64,000 bases of DNA, taken from contig JBEBJA010000074.1 in assembly GCA_040080145.1 (NCBI GenBank), forward strand, positions 77,932 to 141,931, in the 5' to 3' direction. This document shows positions 8,739-17,495 of the stretch, piece by piece. Position 1 is the stretch's first letter, and each line of letters starts with the position of its first letter. The notes below the pieces were generated by a model. The model did not search any database and was not told where the DNA came from. It was given only the letters and a program-made list of their open reading frames with translations. Position numbers and translations under genes: made by a program. The stretch comes from JANXVY01 sp040080145. Lineage in GTDB: Bacteria; Pseudomonadota; Alphaproteobacteria; Rhizobiales; Hyphomicrobiaceae.

Positions 8739-9197
8739 TCAGCCCCGCCCGCGGTAGGGGGCGACGCCGGTTTCGGGGAGCCAGACGTTGGCGGGCAGCT
8801 GTCCCGTTTGCCAGAACACGTCGATCGGGATGCCGCCGCGCGGATACCAGTAGCCGCCAATGCGGAAGTAGCGCGGCTTGAGAAGCTCCACCAAGCGTTT
8901 GCCGATGCCGATTGTGCAATCTTCGTGGAATGCACCGTGAGTGCGGAACGAGCCCAAGTAGAGTTTCAGCGATTTGCTTTCGACGAGCCACTGATCCGGC
9001 ACGTAGTCGATGACGAGATGGGCGAAGTCGGGCTGACCGGTGACGGGGCATAGCGACGTGAACTCGGGCACGGCGAAGCGAGCGACGTAATCGGTGTCGA
9101 GGTGCGGGTTGGGCACACGCTCAAGCGTGGCTGCATCCGGGCTTGCGGGGAGCGTCGATGAGCCACCGAGCAGGGTGACATTGGGGGTCTTGGTCAT
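8739..9197 (-). CDS. queF: NADPH-dependent preQ0 reductase
   Basis: A 152-aa unimodular QueF that reduces the nitrile of 7-cyano-7-deazaguanine to the aminomethyl group of preQ1, for queuosine in tRNA. The thioimide-forming cysteine is Cys50 in SLCPVTGQPDF, with Asp57 following, and the substrate-binding Glu is in LVESKSLKLYL (Glu73) with FHED at 90-93. The ATG at 9197 follows an AAGG site; the frame upstream runs into the hairpin region and is not family-like. It follows queD and queE on the same strand, separated from queD by two strong hairpins. Confidence 0.93.
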   Translation of the reverse strand: MTKTPNVTLLGGSSTLPASPDAATLERVPNPHLDTDYVARFAVPEFTSLCPVTGQPDFAHLVIDYVPDQWLVESKSLKLYLGSFRTHGAFHEDCTIGIGKRLVELLKPRYFRIGGYWYPRGGIPIDVFWQTGQLPANVWLPETGVAPYRGRG

Positions 9198-9233
9198 GGT
9201 ATACCTTGCGGGTTCGTAAATCGTGGCGAGAAG

Positions 9234-9284
9234 GCGAGGGGCTCTTCGCCCCTCGCGCACCCCAACCAGGGTCGTGGACCCTGG
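9234..9284. repeat. Tandem GC-rich hairpins between queD and queF
   Basis: Two perfect inverted repeats lie side by side: a 9-bp stem (9234-9242 with 9248-9256, loop TCTTC) and an 8-bp stem (9266-9273 with 9277-9284, loop GTG). Neither has a following T-run. They resemble the REP-like GGGTCC-type intergenic hairpins that recur in alphaproteobacterial genomes. They could act as a transcript-stabilising or partly terminating element between queD and queF. Confidence 0.7.
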
Positions 9285-9306
9285 ACCCGCGCTGTAGGGA
9301 CTAAGT

Positions 9307-9687
9307 TCATTCTGCGGCTTTCAAGCGGTGCGGGCCGCGGTAGACGCAACCTTCATGGCAGCTGTCGCGGGCAATGAGGATTTCGGCGAGGCCGGGGACG
9401 CGGTGGTCGAGGCGATTCCATAGCCACATGGTGATGCGCTCTAACGTGGGTACTTCGAGGCCGGGGATTTCGTTGAGCATCCGGTGGTCGAGATCGTCAT
9501 GGGCCGAGCGCATCGCGTCCGCCAGATCGCCCAGGTGCATGATGAGGCCGGTCTGCGGATCGGGTTCGCCTTCCAGCGTCACGCGCACGCGGAAAGAATG
9601 GCCATGCACCCGGGAGTTGGGATGGCCAGCGGGGGCGCTGGGAAGGAAGTGGGCGGCTTCGAATGAGAATTCTTTGTAGATTTGCAT
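9307..9687 (-). CDS. queD: QueD-family 6-carboxytetrahydropterin synthase homologue
   Basis: A 126-aa T-fold protein. The zinc histidines are present: FEAAHF (His13) and RVHGHSF (His28, His30), and the C-terminal SCHEGCVYRGP block also matches. In E. coli QueD the catalytic cysteine lies in GHKCGRLHGH, four residues before the first His of HGH; here the same position is Asn24 (GHPNSRVHGH). The protein may thus be a QueD2-like paralogue or use another residue. The queE and queF neighbours still favour a role in making 7-deazaguanine. The start at 9687 is consistent with family length. Confidence 0.85.
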   Translation of the reverse strand: MQIYKEFSFEAAHFLPSAPAGHPNSRVHGHSFRVRVTLEGEPDPQTGLIMHLGDLADAMRSAHDDLDHRMLNEIPGLEVPTLERITMWLWNRLDHRVPGLAEILIARDSCHEGCVYRGPHRLKAAE

Positions 9688-9783
9688 GGGTCTTGACGTT
9701 TGTTGCGCCGCCAGATTGCAAGCGCATTGGCGGTATCTAGGGCAGATTTCCCTGAGAATCCAGCGGGTGCGGCAATGCAGGAG

Positions 9784-10425
9784 TTAACGGATGCCGGTGA
9801 TTTTGTGGGTTTGGAGGGAGAGCCGCCATTCGGGGTGGGCGCGGCAATAGGCAATTGCGGCCTGGATGTTGGCTGATTGCGCTGGGCCGTCCATGGGCTG
9901 GAGATAGCGGTTCATAAAGCCGAGTTCGGCGAGGTCTTGCGGGAGCAGCGTGCGCTGGGGGTACACGAGTTTCAGTTCGTCGCCGGTTGTCTGCACGAGT
10001 TCGGCGCCGGCTTTGGGGGAGACGCAGATCCAGTCGATGGTACGCGGGACGGCGATGGTGCCGTTGGTTTCTATGGCGATTTCAAAGTTGGCGGCGTGAA
10101 GCGCATCAATGAGTTCGGTGTCGACCTGCAACATGGGTTCGCCGCCGGTCAGGACGACGAGGAGTCGCGGTCCGTCCGCAGTGTAGGCGTTGCCGGCCAT
10201 GGCAGCGCAGGCTGTTGCAAGGTCGGTCGCAGTCGTGAACTTGCCGCCGCCGTCGCCGGTAGTGCCAACGAAGTCGGTGTCGCAGAACTGGCAGACAGCG
10301 GTCGCGCGGTCTTGCTCGCGGCCGCTCCACAGGTTGCAGCCCGCAAACCGGCAGAATACGGCGGCGCGCCCGGTGTTCGCCCCTTCGCCTTGAAGCGTGT
10401 AGAAGATTTCTTTGACCGAATACAT
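9784..10425 (-). CDS. queE: 7-carboxy-7-deazaguanine synthase
   Basis: A 213-aa radical-SAM protein that contracts 6-carboxytetrahydropterin to 7-carboxy-7-deazaguanine. It opens YSVKEIFYTLQGEG, typical of QueE. The cluster cysteines follow the CX14CX2C spacing (Cys31, then Cys46 and Cys49) known from Burkholderia QueE instead of the standard CX3CX2C. A glycine-rich SAM-binding LTGGEPML comes next, and the C-terminal half ends SLQTHKITGI, the usual end. It is first of the three que genes here; queC, needed between QueE and QueF, is not in the window. Confidence 0.93.
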   Translation of the reverse strand: MYSVKEIFYTLQGEGANTGRAAVFCRFAGCNLWSGREQDRATAVCQFCDTDFVGTTGDGGGKFTTATDLATACAAMAGNAYTADGPRLLVVLTGGEPMLQVDTELIDALHAANFEIAIETNGTIAVPRTIDWICVSPKAGAELVQTTGDELKLVYPQRTLLPQDLAELGFMNRYLQPMDGPAQSANIQAAIAYCRAHPEWRLSLQTHKITGIR

Positions 10426-10493
10426 GGCGACGACGAAGTAACCAGCCGTATGTCCGTGTCAAGCGACATGGTTAGGCAGGGCAGGGCGATTGT

Positions 10494-12800
10494 CTAATCT
10501 CCTCGCGCGCGCCGGAGGGCTGCCGCGAGTGCGCTTTCGCCTGGCTGTTCGGCCTTCGGCTTGGGCATTCCACGCATTCCGCCTCCGCCGCTTTGTGCGG
10601 GCGGGCTTGCCGATACCACCCCGCTGGCACCTTGGGTCGCACCGGTTCCAGACTTCATCGTTAGTGCGATGCGCTTGCGCGGTGCGTCTACTTCTTTGAC
10701 GCGGACGCGCACCACATCGCCAGCCTTGACGACTTCGCGTGGGTCTTTCACGAACCGGTCCGATAATTCGGAGATATGGACCAGCCCATCTTGATGCACG
10801 CCGATATCGACGAACGCGCCGAAATTGGTGACGTTGGTGACGACGCCTTCAAGTGCCATCCCAACCCGCAGGTCCGAAATCTTCTCAACGCCGTCGGCAA
10901 AGCTTGCCGTCTTGAATTCAGGCCGTGGATCGCGCCCTGGCTTTTCCAGTTCGGCGATGATGTCGGTGATGGTCGGCACGCCGAACTTGTCGTCGGCGAA
11001 CTGGCGCGGATTGAGCGCCTTCAGGAACGCCCGGTCGCCGATCATGGCTTTGACCGGGCGCTTGGTCGCCTCTGCAATCTTCTCGATTACGGGATAGGCT
11101 TCCGGGTGAACGGCAGAGGCATCCAGCGGGTCTGGTCCGTTCATGATGCGCAAGAATCCGGCTGCCTGTTCGAACGCCTTGGGGCCGAGCCGGGGCACTT
11201 TCATCAGCGCCTTGCGGGTTTTGAACGGCCCGTTCTCGTTTCGGAACACGACAATATTGGAAGCGAGTGTTTCGTTCAGCCCGGCTACATGGGTGAGTAA
11301 GGCGGGTGAGGCCGTGTTGACGTCGACCCCGACCGAGTTGACGCAATCTTCCACCACCGCGTCAAGCGAGCGCGCCAGACCGCTTTGGTCGACGTCATGC
11401 TGATACTGGCCGACGCCGATGGCCTTGGGATCAATCTTGACGAGTTCGGCAAGCGGATCTTGCAAGCGGCGTGCAATTGATACGGCGCCGCGCAAGCTAA
11501 CGTCCAGATCGGGAAACTCGTTTGCCGCCAACTCGGATGCGGAATAAACCGATGCGCCCGCCTCGCTGACCATCACTTTGGTCAGCTTCAGCTGTGGTGC
11601 GCCTTTCATGAGGTCGGCGGCAAGCTTGTCGGTTTCGCGCGATGCCGTGCCGTTGCCAATGGCGATCACCTCGACCTTATGGCGGATGCATAGCGCGCCC
11701 AATGCTGCCAGTGACCCTTGCCAGTCCTTGCGCGGCTCGTGAGGATAAATCGTGGTTGTGTCGAGGACTTTGCCCGTCGCGTCTACGACAGCCACCTTCA
11801 CCCCCGTGCGGATGCCGGGATCGAGCCCCATCGTCACGCGCGGACCGGCAGGTGCTGCCAACAGCAGATCTTTGAGGTTTTTAGAAAACACCGAGATCGC
11901 TTCGGCGTCGGCCTTCTCTTTCAGGCGCGTCATGAGGTCGGTGGAGAGAGATACGGCCAGTTTCGCCTTCCACGCGAGCCGCGCCGTTTCCGTTAAAAAT
12001 TTGTCGGCCGGACGGCCTTTGTCGGAAATGCCAAACGCCGACATGATTTTACCGCCTGCCGGGTGCGGTTTGCCCTCGTCAACCACCACGTCGAGGTCGA
12101 TATCGAGAATGGCCTCGGCGCGTCCGCGCAGCATGGCGAGCGCCCGGTGGGACGGGATGTCTTTAATCTTTTGATCGAATTCAAAATAGTCCGAGAACTT
12201 GGCGCCGTCGTCGGACTTGCCTTTGAGCACTTTCGAACTGATGACCCCATCGGTCCACAGCCATTCGCGCAAACCTCCGACCAGCTCGGCCTTTTCGCCA
12301 ATGCGCTCGATCAGGATATGCCTGGCCCCGTCGAGGGCCGCTTTGGCATCCGCAACGCCTTTTTCAGCCGACACGAACGTCTCGGCGATGGCGTCTGGGA
12401 TCAGGCTTGGGTTGGCGAGCAACTGATCGATCAGCGGTTCAAGGCCTGCTTCCTTGGCAATCGCTGCCTTCGTCCGCCGTTTGATTTTGTAGGGTGCATA
12501 CAAGTCTTCGAGGTCGACCTTGGTCTCGGCGCCGTTGATCTTGCGTGAAAGTTCGGGCGTCAGCTTGCCTTGATCGCCGATGGCCTTGAGCACGCTCTTG
12601 CGGCGGTCTTCGAGTTCGGTGAGATAGCCCAACCGCTCGTCCAGCTTACGCAGTTGCGTATCGTCGAGCCCGCCGGTTACTTCCTTGCGGTAGCGCGCGA
12701 TGAACGGCACCGTGGAGCCTTCCGCGATCAAATTGACGGCCGCCGCCACTTGATTGACTTGCACGCCAAGTTCGGCTGCGATCCGTTGATTGATGTCCAT
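10494..12800 (-). CDS. tex: Tex-family RNA-binding transcription accessory protein
   Basis: A 768-aa Tex protein. The order is the helical Tex N-domain, a YqgF-like RNase H fold domain (MGLDPGIRTGVKVAVVD), helix-hairpin-helix repeats (ASPALLTHVAGLN), and a C-terminal S1 domain (GVVTNVTNFGAFVDIGVHQDGLVHISE) with a Gly/Pro-rich tail. Tex binds nucleic acid and in other bacteria affects transcription and stress tolerance. The ATG at 12800 follows GAGGGTACG; the extension to 12824 has none. It follows the Pnkp-like phosphatase by 24 nt on the same strand and may be the last gene of the glcF-cobT-cobS run. Confidence 0.93.
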   Translation of the reverse strand: MDINQRIAAELGVQVNQVAAAVNLIAEGSTVPFIARYRKEVTGGLDDTQLRKLDERLGYLTELEDRRKSVLKAIGDQGKLTPELSRKINGAETKVDLEDLYAPYKIKRRTKAAIAKEAGLEPLIDQLLANPSLIPDAIAETFVSAEKGVADAKAALDGARHILIERIGEKAELVGGLREWLWTDGVISSKVLKGKSDDGAKFSDYFEFDQKIKDIPSHRALAMLRGRAEAILDIDLDVVVDEGKPHPAGGKIMSAFGISDKGRPADKFLTETARLAWKAKLAVSLSTDLMTRLKEKADAEAISVFSKNLKDLLLAAPAGPRVTMGLDPGIRTGVKVAVVDATGKVLDTTTIYPHEPRKDWQGSLAALGALCIRHKVEVIAIGNGTASRETDKLAADLMKGAPQLKLTKVMVSEAGASVYSASELAANEFPDLDVSLRGAVSIARRLQDPLAELVKIDPKAIGVGQYQHDVDQSGLARSLDAVVEDCVNSVGVDVNTASPALLTHVAGLNETLASNIVVFRNENGPFKTRKALMKVPRLGPKAFEQAAGFLRIMNGPDPLDASAVHPEAYPVIEKIAEATKRPVKAMIGDRAFLKALNPRQFADDKFGVPTITDIIAELEKPGRDPRPEFKTASFADGVEKISDLRVGMALEGVVTNVTNFGAFVDIGVHQDGLVHISELSDRFVKDPREVVKAGDVVRVRVKEVDAPRKRIALTMKSGTGATQGASGVVSASPPAQSGGGGMRGMPKPKAEQPGESALAAALRRARGD

Positions 12801-12824
12801 CGTACCCTCGTTGGTCAGTCTCAA

Positions 12825-13961
12825 TTAGTCCCGTTTCGGCCGCCGCGGCGGATGCCCAAGCGCGCGCCCCAAAACGGCGTAGTTGGCGCGCGCCTGCACC
12901 GACACGATTTCACGCTCCGGCCAGCGGACCGCGGTTAGCTTTCCGCCGTAGCAACATCCCGTGTCGACGCACAGCGTATTGTTTACCCAAGCCGCTTCGG
13001 CTACCGGCGTATGGCCATAAACCACCGCCGTTTCGCCGTGATCATCCAAGGCCCAATGATAGCGCGACGGCAAGCCGTCCGGCGACTTTTTGGGTTCTGT
13101 ATCCCCATAAAGCGCAAAGGCCCGTACCTTACCGCTCGACCGGCCTAGCATGGATTGCTTGACGCCCGCGTGCGCTATGGCCAGTCGCCCGCCGTCGACC
13201 CAAAGGTGCGCTTTTAGGCCATCAATGAACGTCAATACGCTGTCGCGAAATTGCGGCGATTCGAGGCTGAATTGGCGTGCGGTTGCCTCAAGGCCATGAT
13301 TTAGCGTGGTCTTGTGGCCTTCCAGCCACCGTCCGAATGCGGTGTCGTGATTGCCAGCAACGCAGAGTGCATGACCAGCTTGCACCATTGCCATGACGAT
13401 CCGCATCACGTCCGGCCCGTCAGGACCGCGGTCTATTAGATCGCCGACGAAGAATGCGCGCCGCCCGGGCGACGCTGTGACGGTCGCAAAGCGTTCTGTG
13501 CCCGCGCCAGTGAGCGCGATCTGATAGCCAAGCAGACCTAGCAGTTCGACCAGTTCGTCGGCGCAGCCGTGGATGTCGCCAATGATATCGAACGGGCCCA
13601 TCTCGCCGCGCCGGTCGGTTGCTAGCGGCTCGAACCGCAGGTGTGCGCCTTCAGCTGAGGGCAGACCGAACCAGTCCATCACAGCCATCGAGCCGGTTCG
13701 TTTGGCGAGTTCGGCGCCGTTGCTTCCGATCGCGATCACGTAGACCCGCGCATATGAGTCGGTTGCCACGCGGCCCAGGTATTTCAAGTCAATTTTTGCC
13801 AGTTTGTTGGCGTCGATTGCCGTCAAGCGGCGGCTCGCAAGCTGGGTGACGACTTCGTCGAAAGAGTCGACCAAAGCAGCGCTAAACCAGCGCTGGGCGA
13901 ATTCAGTGGATTCACCAAATAGCAGCACCAATCCGAAGTCAGGTAAAACGATCTCGCTCAC
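12825..13961 (-). CDS. Metallophosphatase with a degenerate Pnkp-type kinase domain
   Basis: The 378-aa protein has two parts. Residues about 122-350 are a calcineurin-like phosphatase with all motifs: GDIHG (128-132), GDLIDRGP, GNHD (203-206), AHAG (263-266) and GHTP (316-319), closest in pattern to bacterial polynucleotide kinase-phosphatase Pnkp. Residues 1-110 look like the Pnkp kinase domain: LVLLFGEST stands where LVVLIGPSGSGKST is expected, and LTAIDANKL matches the LTVVDATN region. The P-loop lysine and serine/threonine are gone, and the C-terminal ligase is absent. The GTG start overlaps the cobS stop (GTGA). The phosphatase is probably active; the kinase is probably not. Confidence 0.8.
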   Translation of the reverse strand: MSEIVLPDFGLVLLFGESTEFAQRWFSAALVDSFDEVVTQLASRRLTAIDANKLAKIDLKYLGRVATDSYARVYVIAIGSNGAELAKRTGSMAVMDWFGLPSAEGAHLRFEPLATDRRGEMGPFDIIGDIHGCADELVELLGLLGYQIALTGAGTERFATVTASPGRRAFFVGDLIDRGPDGPDVMRIVMAMVQAGHALCVAGNHDTAFGRWLEGHKTTLNHGLEATARQFSLESPQFRDSVLTFIDGLKAHLWVDGGRLAIAHAGVKQSMLGRSSGKVRAFALYGDTEPKKSPDGLPSRYHWALDDHGETAVVYGHTPVAEAAWVNNTLCVDTGCCYGGKLTAVRWPEREIVSVQARANYAVLGRALGHPPRRPKRD

Positions 13962-14725
13962 GGTGCAAATCCCGCCAGCACGAGTAGAACCGCGACCTCG
14001 AAAACCTGTTCTGAAGCGCCAAGAACGTCTCCGGTCTGCCCGCCAATCAGCTTGGATGCCTTTGCCAGCAGCCACCACGACGCCACCGTGCCGGCCGCCA
14101 GCGCTGCCACCATTGGCACGGCAGGGATCAGCAGTGCCGGTGTGAGGCCCGTAGCGACCGCAAAGGCCAGCCGGCGATTCGTTGGCATCATGGGTGCAAC
14201 CTTGCTACCTTCCGCTTCTCCCGCATAAGGGACGATCCGCGAGGCAACGACTGGCACGATTCGTCCGCAGCAATGCGCCGCCAACAGAGCAACAGCGCCG
14301 GACCAAGGGGACATGACACTGAGGCAGGCAACTTTCAGCGCCAATGCGGTTATCAGCACGACGGTGCCGTAGGTGCCGATGCGGCTGTCCTTCATGATGA
14401 GCAACCGCTTCTCACGTGTCAGTCCGCCGCCGAGGCCATCGGCGGTATCGGCCAAGCCATCTTCATGAAATGCGCCGGTGGCCGCAATTCCTGCCGCCAA
14501 CGCCAAAATCGCAGATATTGCGGGTGTCCAAATGTGATTGGATGCAAGCCAGACAACGGAGCAAATGCCACCGACGATGAGGCCGGTCAGCGGGAAGTAG
14601 GCAATCGACCGGTCCATCCACGTGCTGTTGAAGCTGCGCATTACCGGTACGGGCAGACGTGTCAGAAACTGGACGGCGACAATCGCGTAGGCGGCTTCTT
14701 GGCGCGCAAAAGCTAACCAGTTCAT
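13958..14725 (-). CDS. cobS: Adenosylcobinamide-GDP ribazoletransferase (cobalamin synthase)
   Basis: A 255-aa polytopic membrane protein of the CobS/CobV family that joins adenosylcobinamide-GDP to alpha-ribazole to make cobalamin. The N-terminal VQFLTRLPVP and the metal-binding FHEDGLADTADGLGGG are diagnostic; about six hydrophobic segments follow. Its ATG overlaps the cobT stop by 4 nt and its stop overlaps the phosphatase start by 4 nt, so it sits in a tightly coupled run. Only these two late cobalamin steps are here; the rest of the pathway, or corrinoid salvage, must lie outside the window. Confidence 0.93.
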   Translation of the reverse strand: MNWLAFARQEAAYAIVAVQFLTRLPVPVMRSFNSTWMDRSIAYFPLTGLIVGGICSVVWLASNHIWTPAISAILALAAGIAATGAFHEDGLADTADGLGGGLTREKRLLIMKDSRIGTYGTVVLITALALKVACLSVMSPWSGAVALLAAHCCGRIVPVVASRIVPYAGEAEGSKVAPMMPTNRRLAFAVATGLTPALLIPAVPMVAALAAGTVASWWLLAKASKLIGGQTGDVLGASEQVFEVAVLLVLAGFAP

Positions 14726-15765
14726 GGAATGAGGTGATCGGGATGATCGTGGCCGGGGAGGTCTGCCAATTGCGTCAGCATCTTCTCAGCCGCGCGAACA
14801 AACGGAATGGCTAGCGCCGCGCCCGTTCCTTCGCCGAGCCGCAAGCCCAGGTCAAACAACGGATTGACGCCGAGCTTTGCCAGAAGCGCCTTGTGTCCCG
14901 GCTCGCCCGAGGTATGAGCGAAAACGCATGCCGCCTTCGTCTTTGGTGCGAGGGCAAACAACCCCGCCGCGACACTTGTTGCGATGAAGCCGTCGATGAT
15001 GGCGATTTTGCCAGCCTGCGAGATGGCCTGGATGGCACCGGCCATCATGACCATTTCAAAGCCCGCAAATTGCAGGAACGCGCGGCGTGGTTCGCAGTCG
15101 ATTTCACCCCCGAAGCCGCGTGTGTACGTTTCGGTTAAGACCTGCCGCTTGTAGTCGAGGCCCTTCTTGGGTGCCCCGGTCCCTGGACCGATCAGCGTTA
15201 CGAGCGGGATATCGGTTGCCGCGTGCGCGAGGAGTGCTGCCGAACCTGAATTGCCAATGCCGATTTCGCCAAGTGCGAATATCCCTACGTCTTGCTTGAT
15301 AAGATCGCGCACCACCTGTTCGCCTGCATCGAAGGCGGCCTGATACTCGGTCAGCGACATCGCGGCTTCGCGGCGCGCATTCTTAGTTCCAGGACCTATC
15401 CGGCGGGAGATCAGGCCCGGTTGCGCATCCACCGGCTGCAGCAGCCCCGAATCGACGACGACGATTTCAGCGCCGATGCCAGAGGTGCATATGTTTGCCC
15501 CCGCATGTCCCGCCAGGACCAGCTTGACGATTTCGCGCGTCATTGAGGAGGGATAGGCCGAGACTAATTCATCGGTGATGCCATGATCGCCTGCAAAGAT
15601 CACTAGCCGCGCTCCGCCCAGGTTTGGCGATAGCGATTGGGTCGCCAACCCGATCTGGACCGCGAGGTCTTCCAGGCGTCCGAGCGAACCCTCCGGCTTG
15701 GCCTTGCCCGCGATCTTGGAGCGCAATTCCAGTTCAAGAACCGGTGGTTTATCATCTGCGGTCAT
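14722..15765 (-). CDS. cobT: Nicotinate-nucleotide-dimethylbenzimidazole phosphoribosyltransferase
   Basis: A 347-aa CobT (CobU in the Pseudomonas naming) that makes alpha-ribazole phosphate from dimethylbenzimidazole and nicotinate mononucleotide. The catalytic glutamate is in LGEGTGAALAIP near the C-terminus, and the nucleotide-binding GEIGIGNSGSAALLAHAATD and FAGDHGI segments match the family. Length is usual for the family. It is coupled to glcF upstream (ATGA overlap) and cobS downstream (ATGA overlap). The join of a glycolate oxidase subunit gene with cobalamin genes is by overlap only; no functional link is implied. Confidence 0.93.
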   Translation of the reverse strand: MTADDKPPVLELELRSKIAGKAKPEGSLGRLEDLAVQIGLATQSLSPNLGGARLVIFAGDHGITDELVSAYPSSMTREIVKLVLAGHAGANICTSGIGAEIVVVDSGLLQPVDAQPGLISRRIGPGTKNARREAAMSLTEYQAAFDAGEQVVRDLIKQDVGIFALGEIGIGNSGSAALLAHAATDIPLVTLIGPGTGAPKKGLDYKRQVLTETYTRGFGGEIDCEPRRAFLQFAGFEMVMMAGAIQAISQAGKIAIIDGFIATSVAAGLFALAPKTKAACVFAHTSGEPGHKALLAKLGVNPLFDLGLRLGEGTGAALAIPFVRAAEKMLTQLADLPGHDHPDHLIP

Positions 15766-17126
15766 GCGTGGAGGAAATCCTCAAGCTTCTTCTTTGGTTC
15801 CGGCACGTCTGTCACAAATTTGGCTTGACCGGCAAGACCTGCGGGGACGGGACCACCGTACGCCCAATCCAACAGTTCGACGGTGTGTGCTATGGGGAAT
15901 TCCATTGCTCCACCCAGTTGAGTGATACAGCCGATGTTACCGGCCGCGACGACGTCGGGTTTGGCTTGCTTAATGTTTGCTATTTTGCGCTCCCTAAGCC
16001 GCTCGGCCATCACCGGCTGGAGGATATTATACGTCCCGGCCGAGCCGCAGCAGATATGCCCTTCTGGAATATCTACCACGCTGAACCCTGCATTTTTGAG
16101 GAGGGTCTTGGGTGCATCCGTCACACGCTGGCCATGCTGGAGCGAGCATGCGGAGTGATACGCGATCCGCAGGCTGGACCACCGCTTGGGTGCGCCAAGA
16201 TCATAGTTCGACACGAACTCGGTCACGTCCTTGGTCAGCGCTGAAACCTGCGCGGCACGGGCTGCATATTCTGGGTCGTTACGCAGCATGTGGCCGTAGT
16301 CCTTGACCGTCGTGCCGCAACCCGATGCGTTGATGATAATGGCGTCGATCGGCTCCTTTGCGATCTCCTTCGACCACGCATCCACGTTGCGCTTCACGGC
16401 CTCCAAGGCTTCGGCCTCCTTGCCCATGTGATGGGTCAGCGCTCCGCAGCATCCAGCTCCGGCCGACACCGTCACCTGCACGCCTGCGCGTCCCAGCAGC
16501 CTGATCGTGGCGTCGTTGATGGAGGGGCGCAGCACCTGTTGCGCGCATCCCGCCAGCATGATCACGCGCGCCCGCCGATCGGCGACCGGTTCGGCAGCCC
16601 CTGGGCCTTCGTACTTGGGAAGTTTTGGCAGAACCTTTGGCGCGAGAGCGATCATCGCCGCCAGTTCCGGAAGACCGAGCCGCTTCATCAGCGGGGCAAA
16701 GGGACGACCGAATGCCGACAGTTTGACGGCCAGCCGGAACCTGTCTGGATGGGGGACTACGTAGGCCAGAAGCTGGCGTAGCAGCCGCTCTTTGAGAGTA
16801 CGGGTGCCCGTCTCCTCGATGTGCGTCCGCGCGATATCGACAAGGTGCATGTAATCGACGCCGGATGGACAGGTCGTCATGCACGACAGGCACGATAAAC
16901 AGCGGTCGATGTGATGCTGAACCACTCCGCTCGCCGCCTTGCTGCCCTCAAACATATCCTTCATCAAATAGATGCGCCCGCGTGGGCTGTCACGCTCGTC
17001 GCCATCAAGGACGTAAGTCGAGCACGTGGCCGTGCAGAACCCGCAATGCACGCACTTGCGCAGAATCCGTTCGGCCTCCTTGAGGCGGGGATCGTTCAAT
17101 TGCTCGGCGGTAAAGTTTGTCTGCAT
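15762..17126 (-). CDS. glcF: Glycolate oxidase iron-sulfur subunit
   Basis: A 454-aa GlcF that carries electrons from the GlcD/GlcE flavoproteins to the quinone pool at the inner membrane. Two 4Fe-4S motifs are complete: CVHCGFCTATC (Cys25, 28, 31, 35) and CLSCLSCMTTCP (Cys76, 79, 82, 86). Two C-terminal CCG-type cysteine-rich repeats follow (GAGCCGALTHH and GHICCGSAGTYN). It is separated from glcDE by the thioesterase and an opposite-strand SET-domain gene, so it must have its own promoter in 17127-17495. It leads a run of overlapping genes through cobT and cobS. Confidence 0.93.
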   Translation of the reverse strand: MQTNFTAEQLNDPRLKEAERILRKCVHCGFCTATCSTYVLDGDERDSPRGRIYLMKDMFEGSKAASGVVQHHIDRCLSCLSCMTTCPSGVDYMHLVDIARTHIEETGTRTLKERLLRQLLAYVVPHPDRFRLAVKLSAFGRPFAPLMKRLGLPELAAMIALAPKVLPKLPKYEGPGAAEPVADRRARVIMLAGCAQQVLRPSINDATIRLLGRAGVQVTVSAGAGCCGALTHHMGKEAEALEAVKRNVDAWSKEIAKEPIDAIIINASGCGTTVKDYGHMLRNDPEYAARAAQVSALTKDVTEFVSNYDLGAPKRWSSLRIAYHSACSLQHGQRVTDAPKTLLKNAGFSVVDIPEGHICCGSAGTYNILQPVMAERLRERKIANIKQAKPDVVAAGNIGCITQLGGAMEFPIAHTVELLDWAYGGPVPAGLAGQAKFVTDVPEPKKKLEDFLHA

Positions 17127-17495
17127 GCGCGTGGCGCCTCTCGAGCGGCTGATTTATGTCAACAGAAGCGCTAACCGGCTACTTTGACAAGGCCAAAGCT
17201 CGATTATGGGGCGTGCAATGCAGTAACGACGCCCGGCGTTATACGGGCCCGCAGACGTTTTGACTCTTCGTTTGGCAGGCTGCGGGCCCCAAAGCTCAAG
17301 CATGTGAATGCGATCACAAGACAATGTGAATTTGGCATTCGGAAATTGCCTTCTGTCGGATAGCCAATCCTTGCAACTTATGCCGGTACGGCGGAATTTG
17401 ATGTTGCGCTGAACAAATGCAGCTCAGCATATCAGTGTTCATGCGACGCAATGTCCGCACGCGCTTGATCTGGAGAAACGCGCACGGGAGAACTG
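17127..17495. other. Divergent intergenic region between glcF and SET gene, with inverted repeat
   Basis: This 369-bp stretch must carry the promoters of glcF (minus) and of the SET-domain gene (plus). It contains a perfect 10-bp inverted repeat, GGGCCCGCAG at 17245-17254 and CTGCGGGCCC at 17280-17289, with a 25-nt spacer, which would be in the glcF leader. I saw no cobalamin riboswitch boxes and no coding signal. Confidence 0.5.

Noticed and set aside
17127..17495. Possible cobalamin riboswitch before glcF-cobT-cobS
   Set aside because: I looked for the B12-box and conserved core and did not find them; the inverted repeat present is a simple 10-bp stem.
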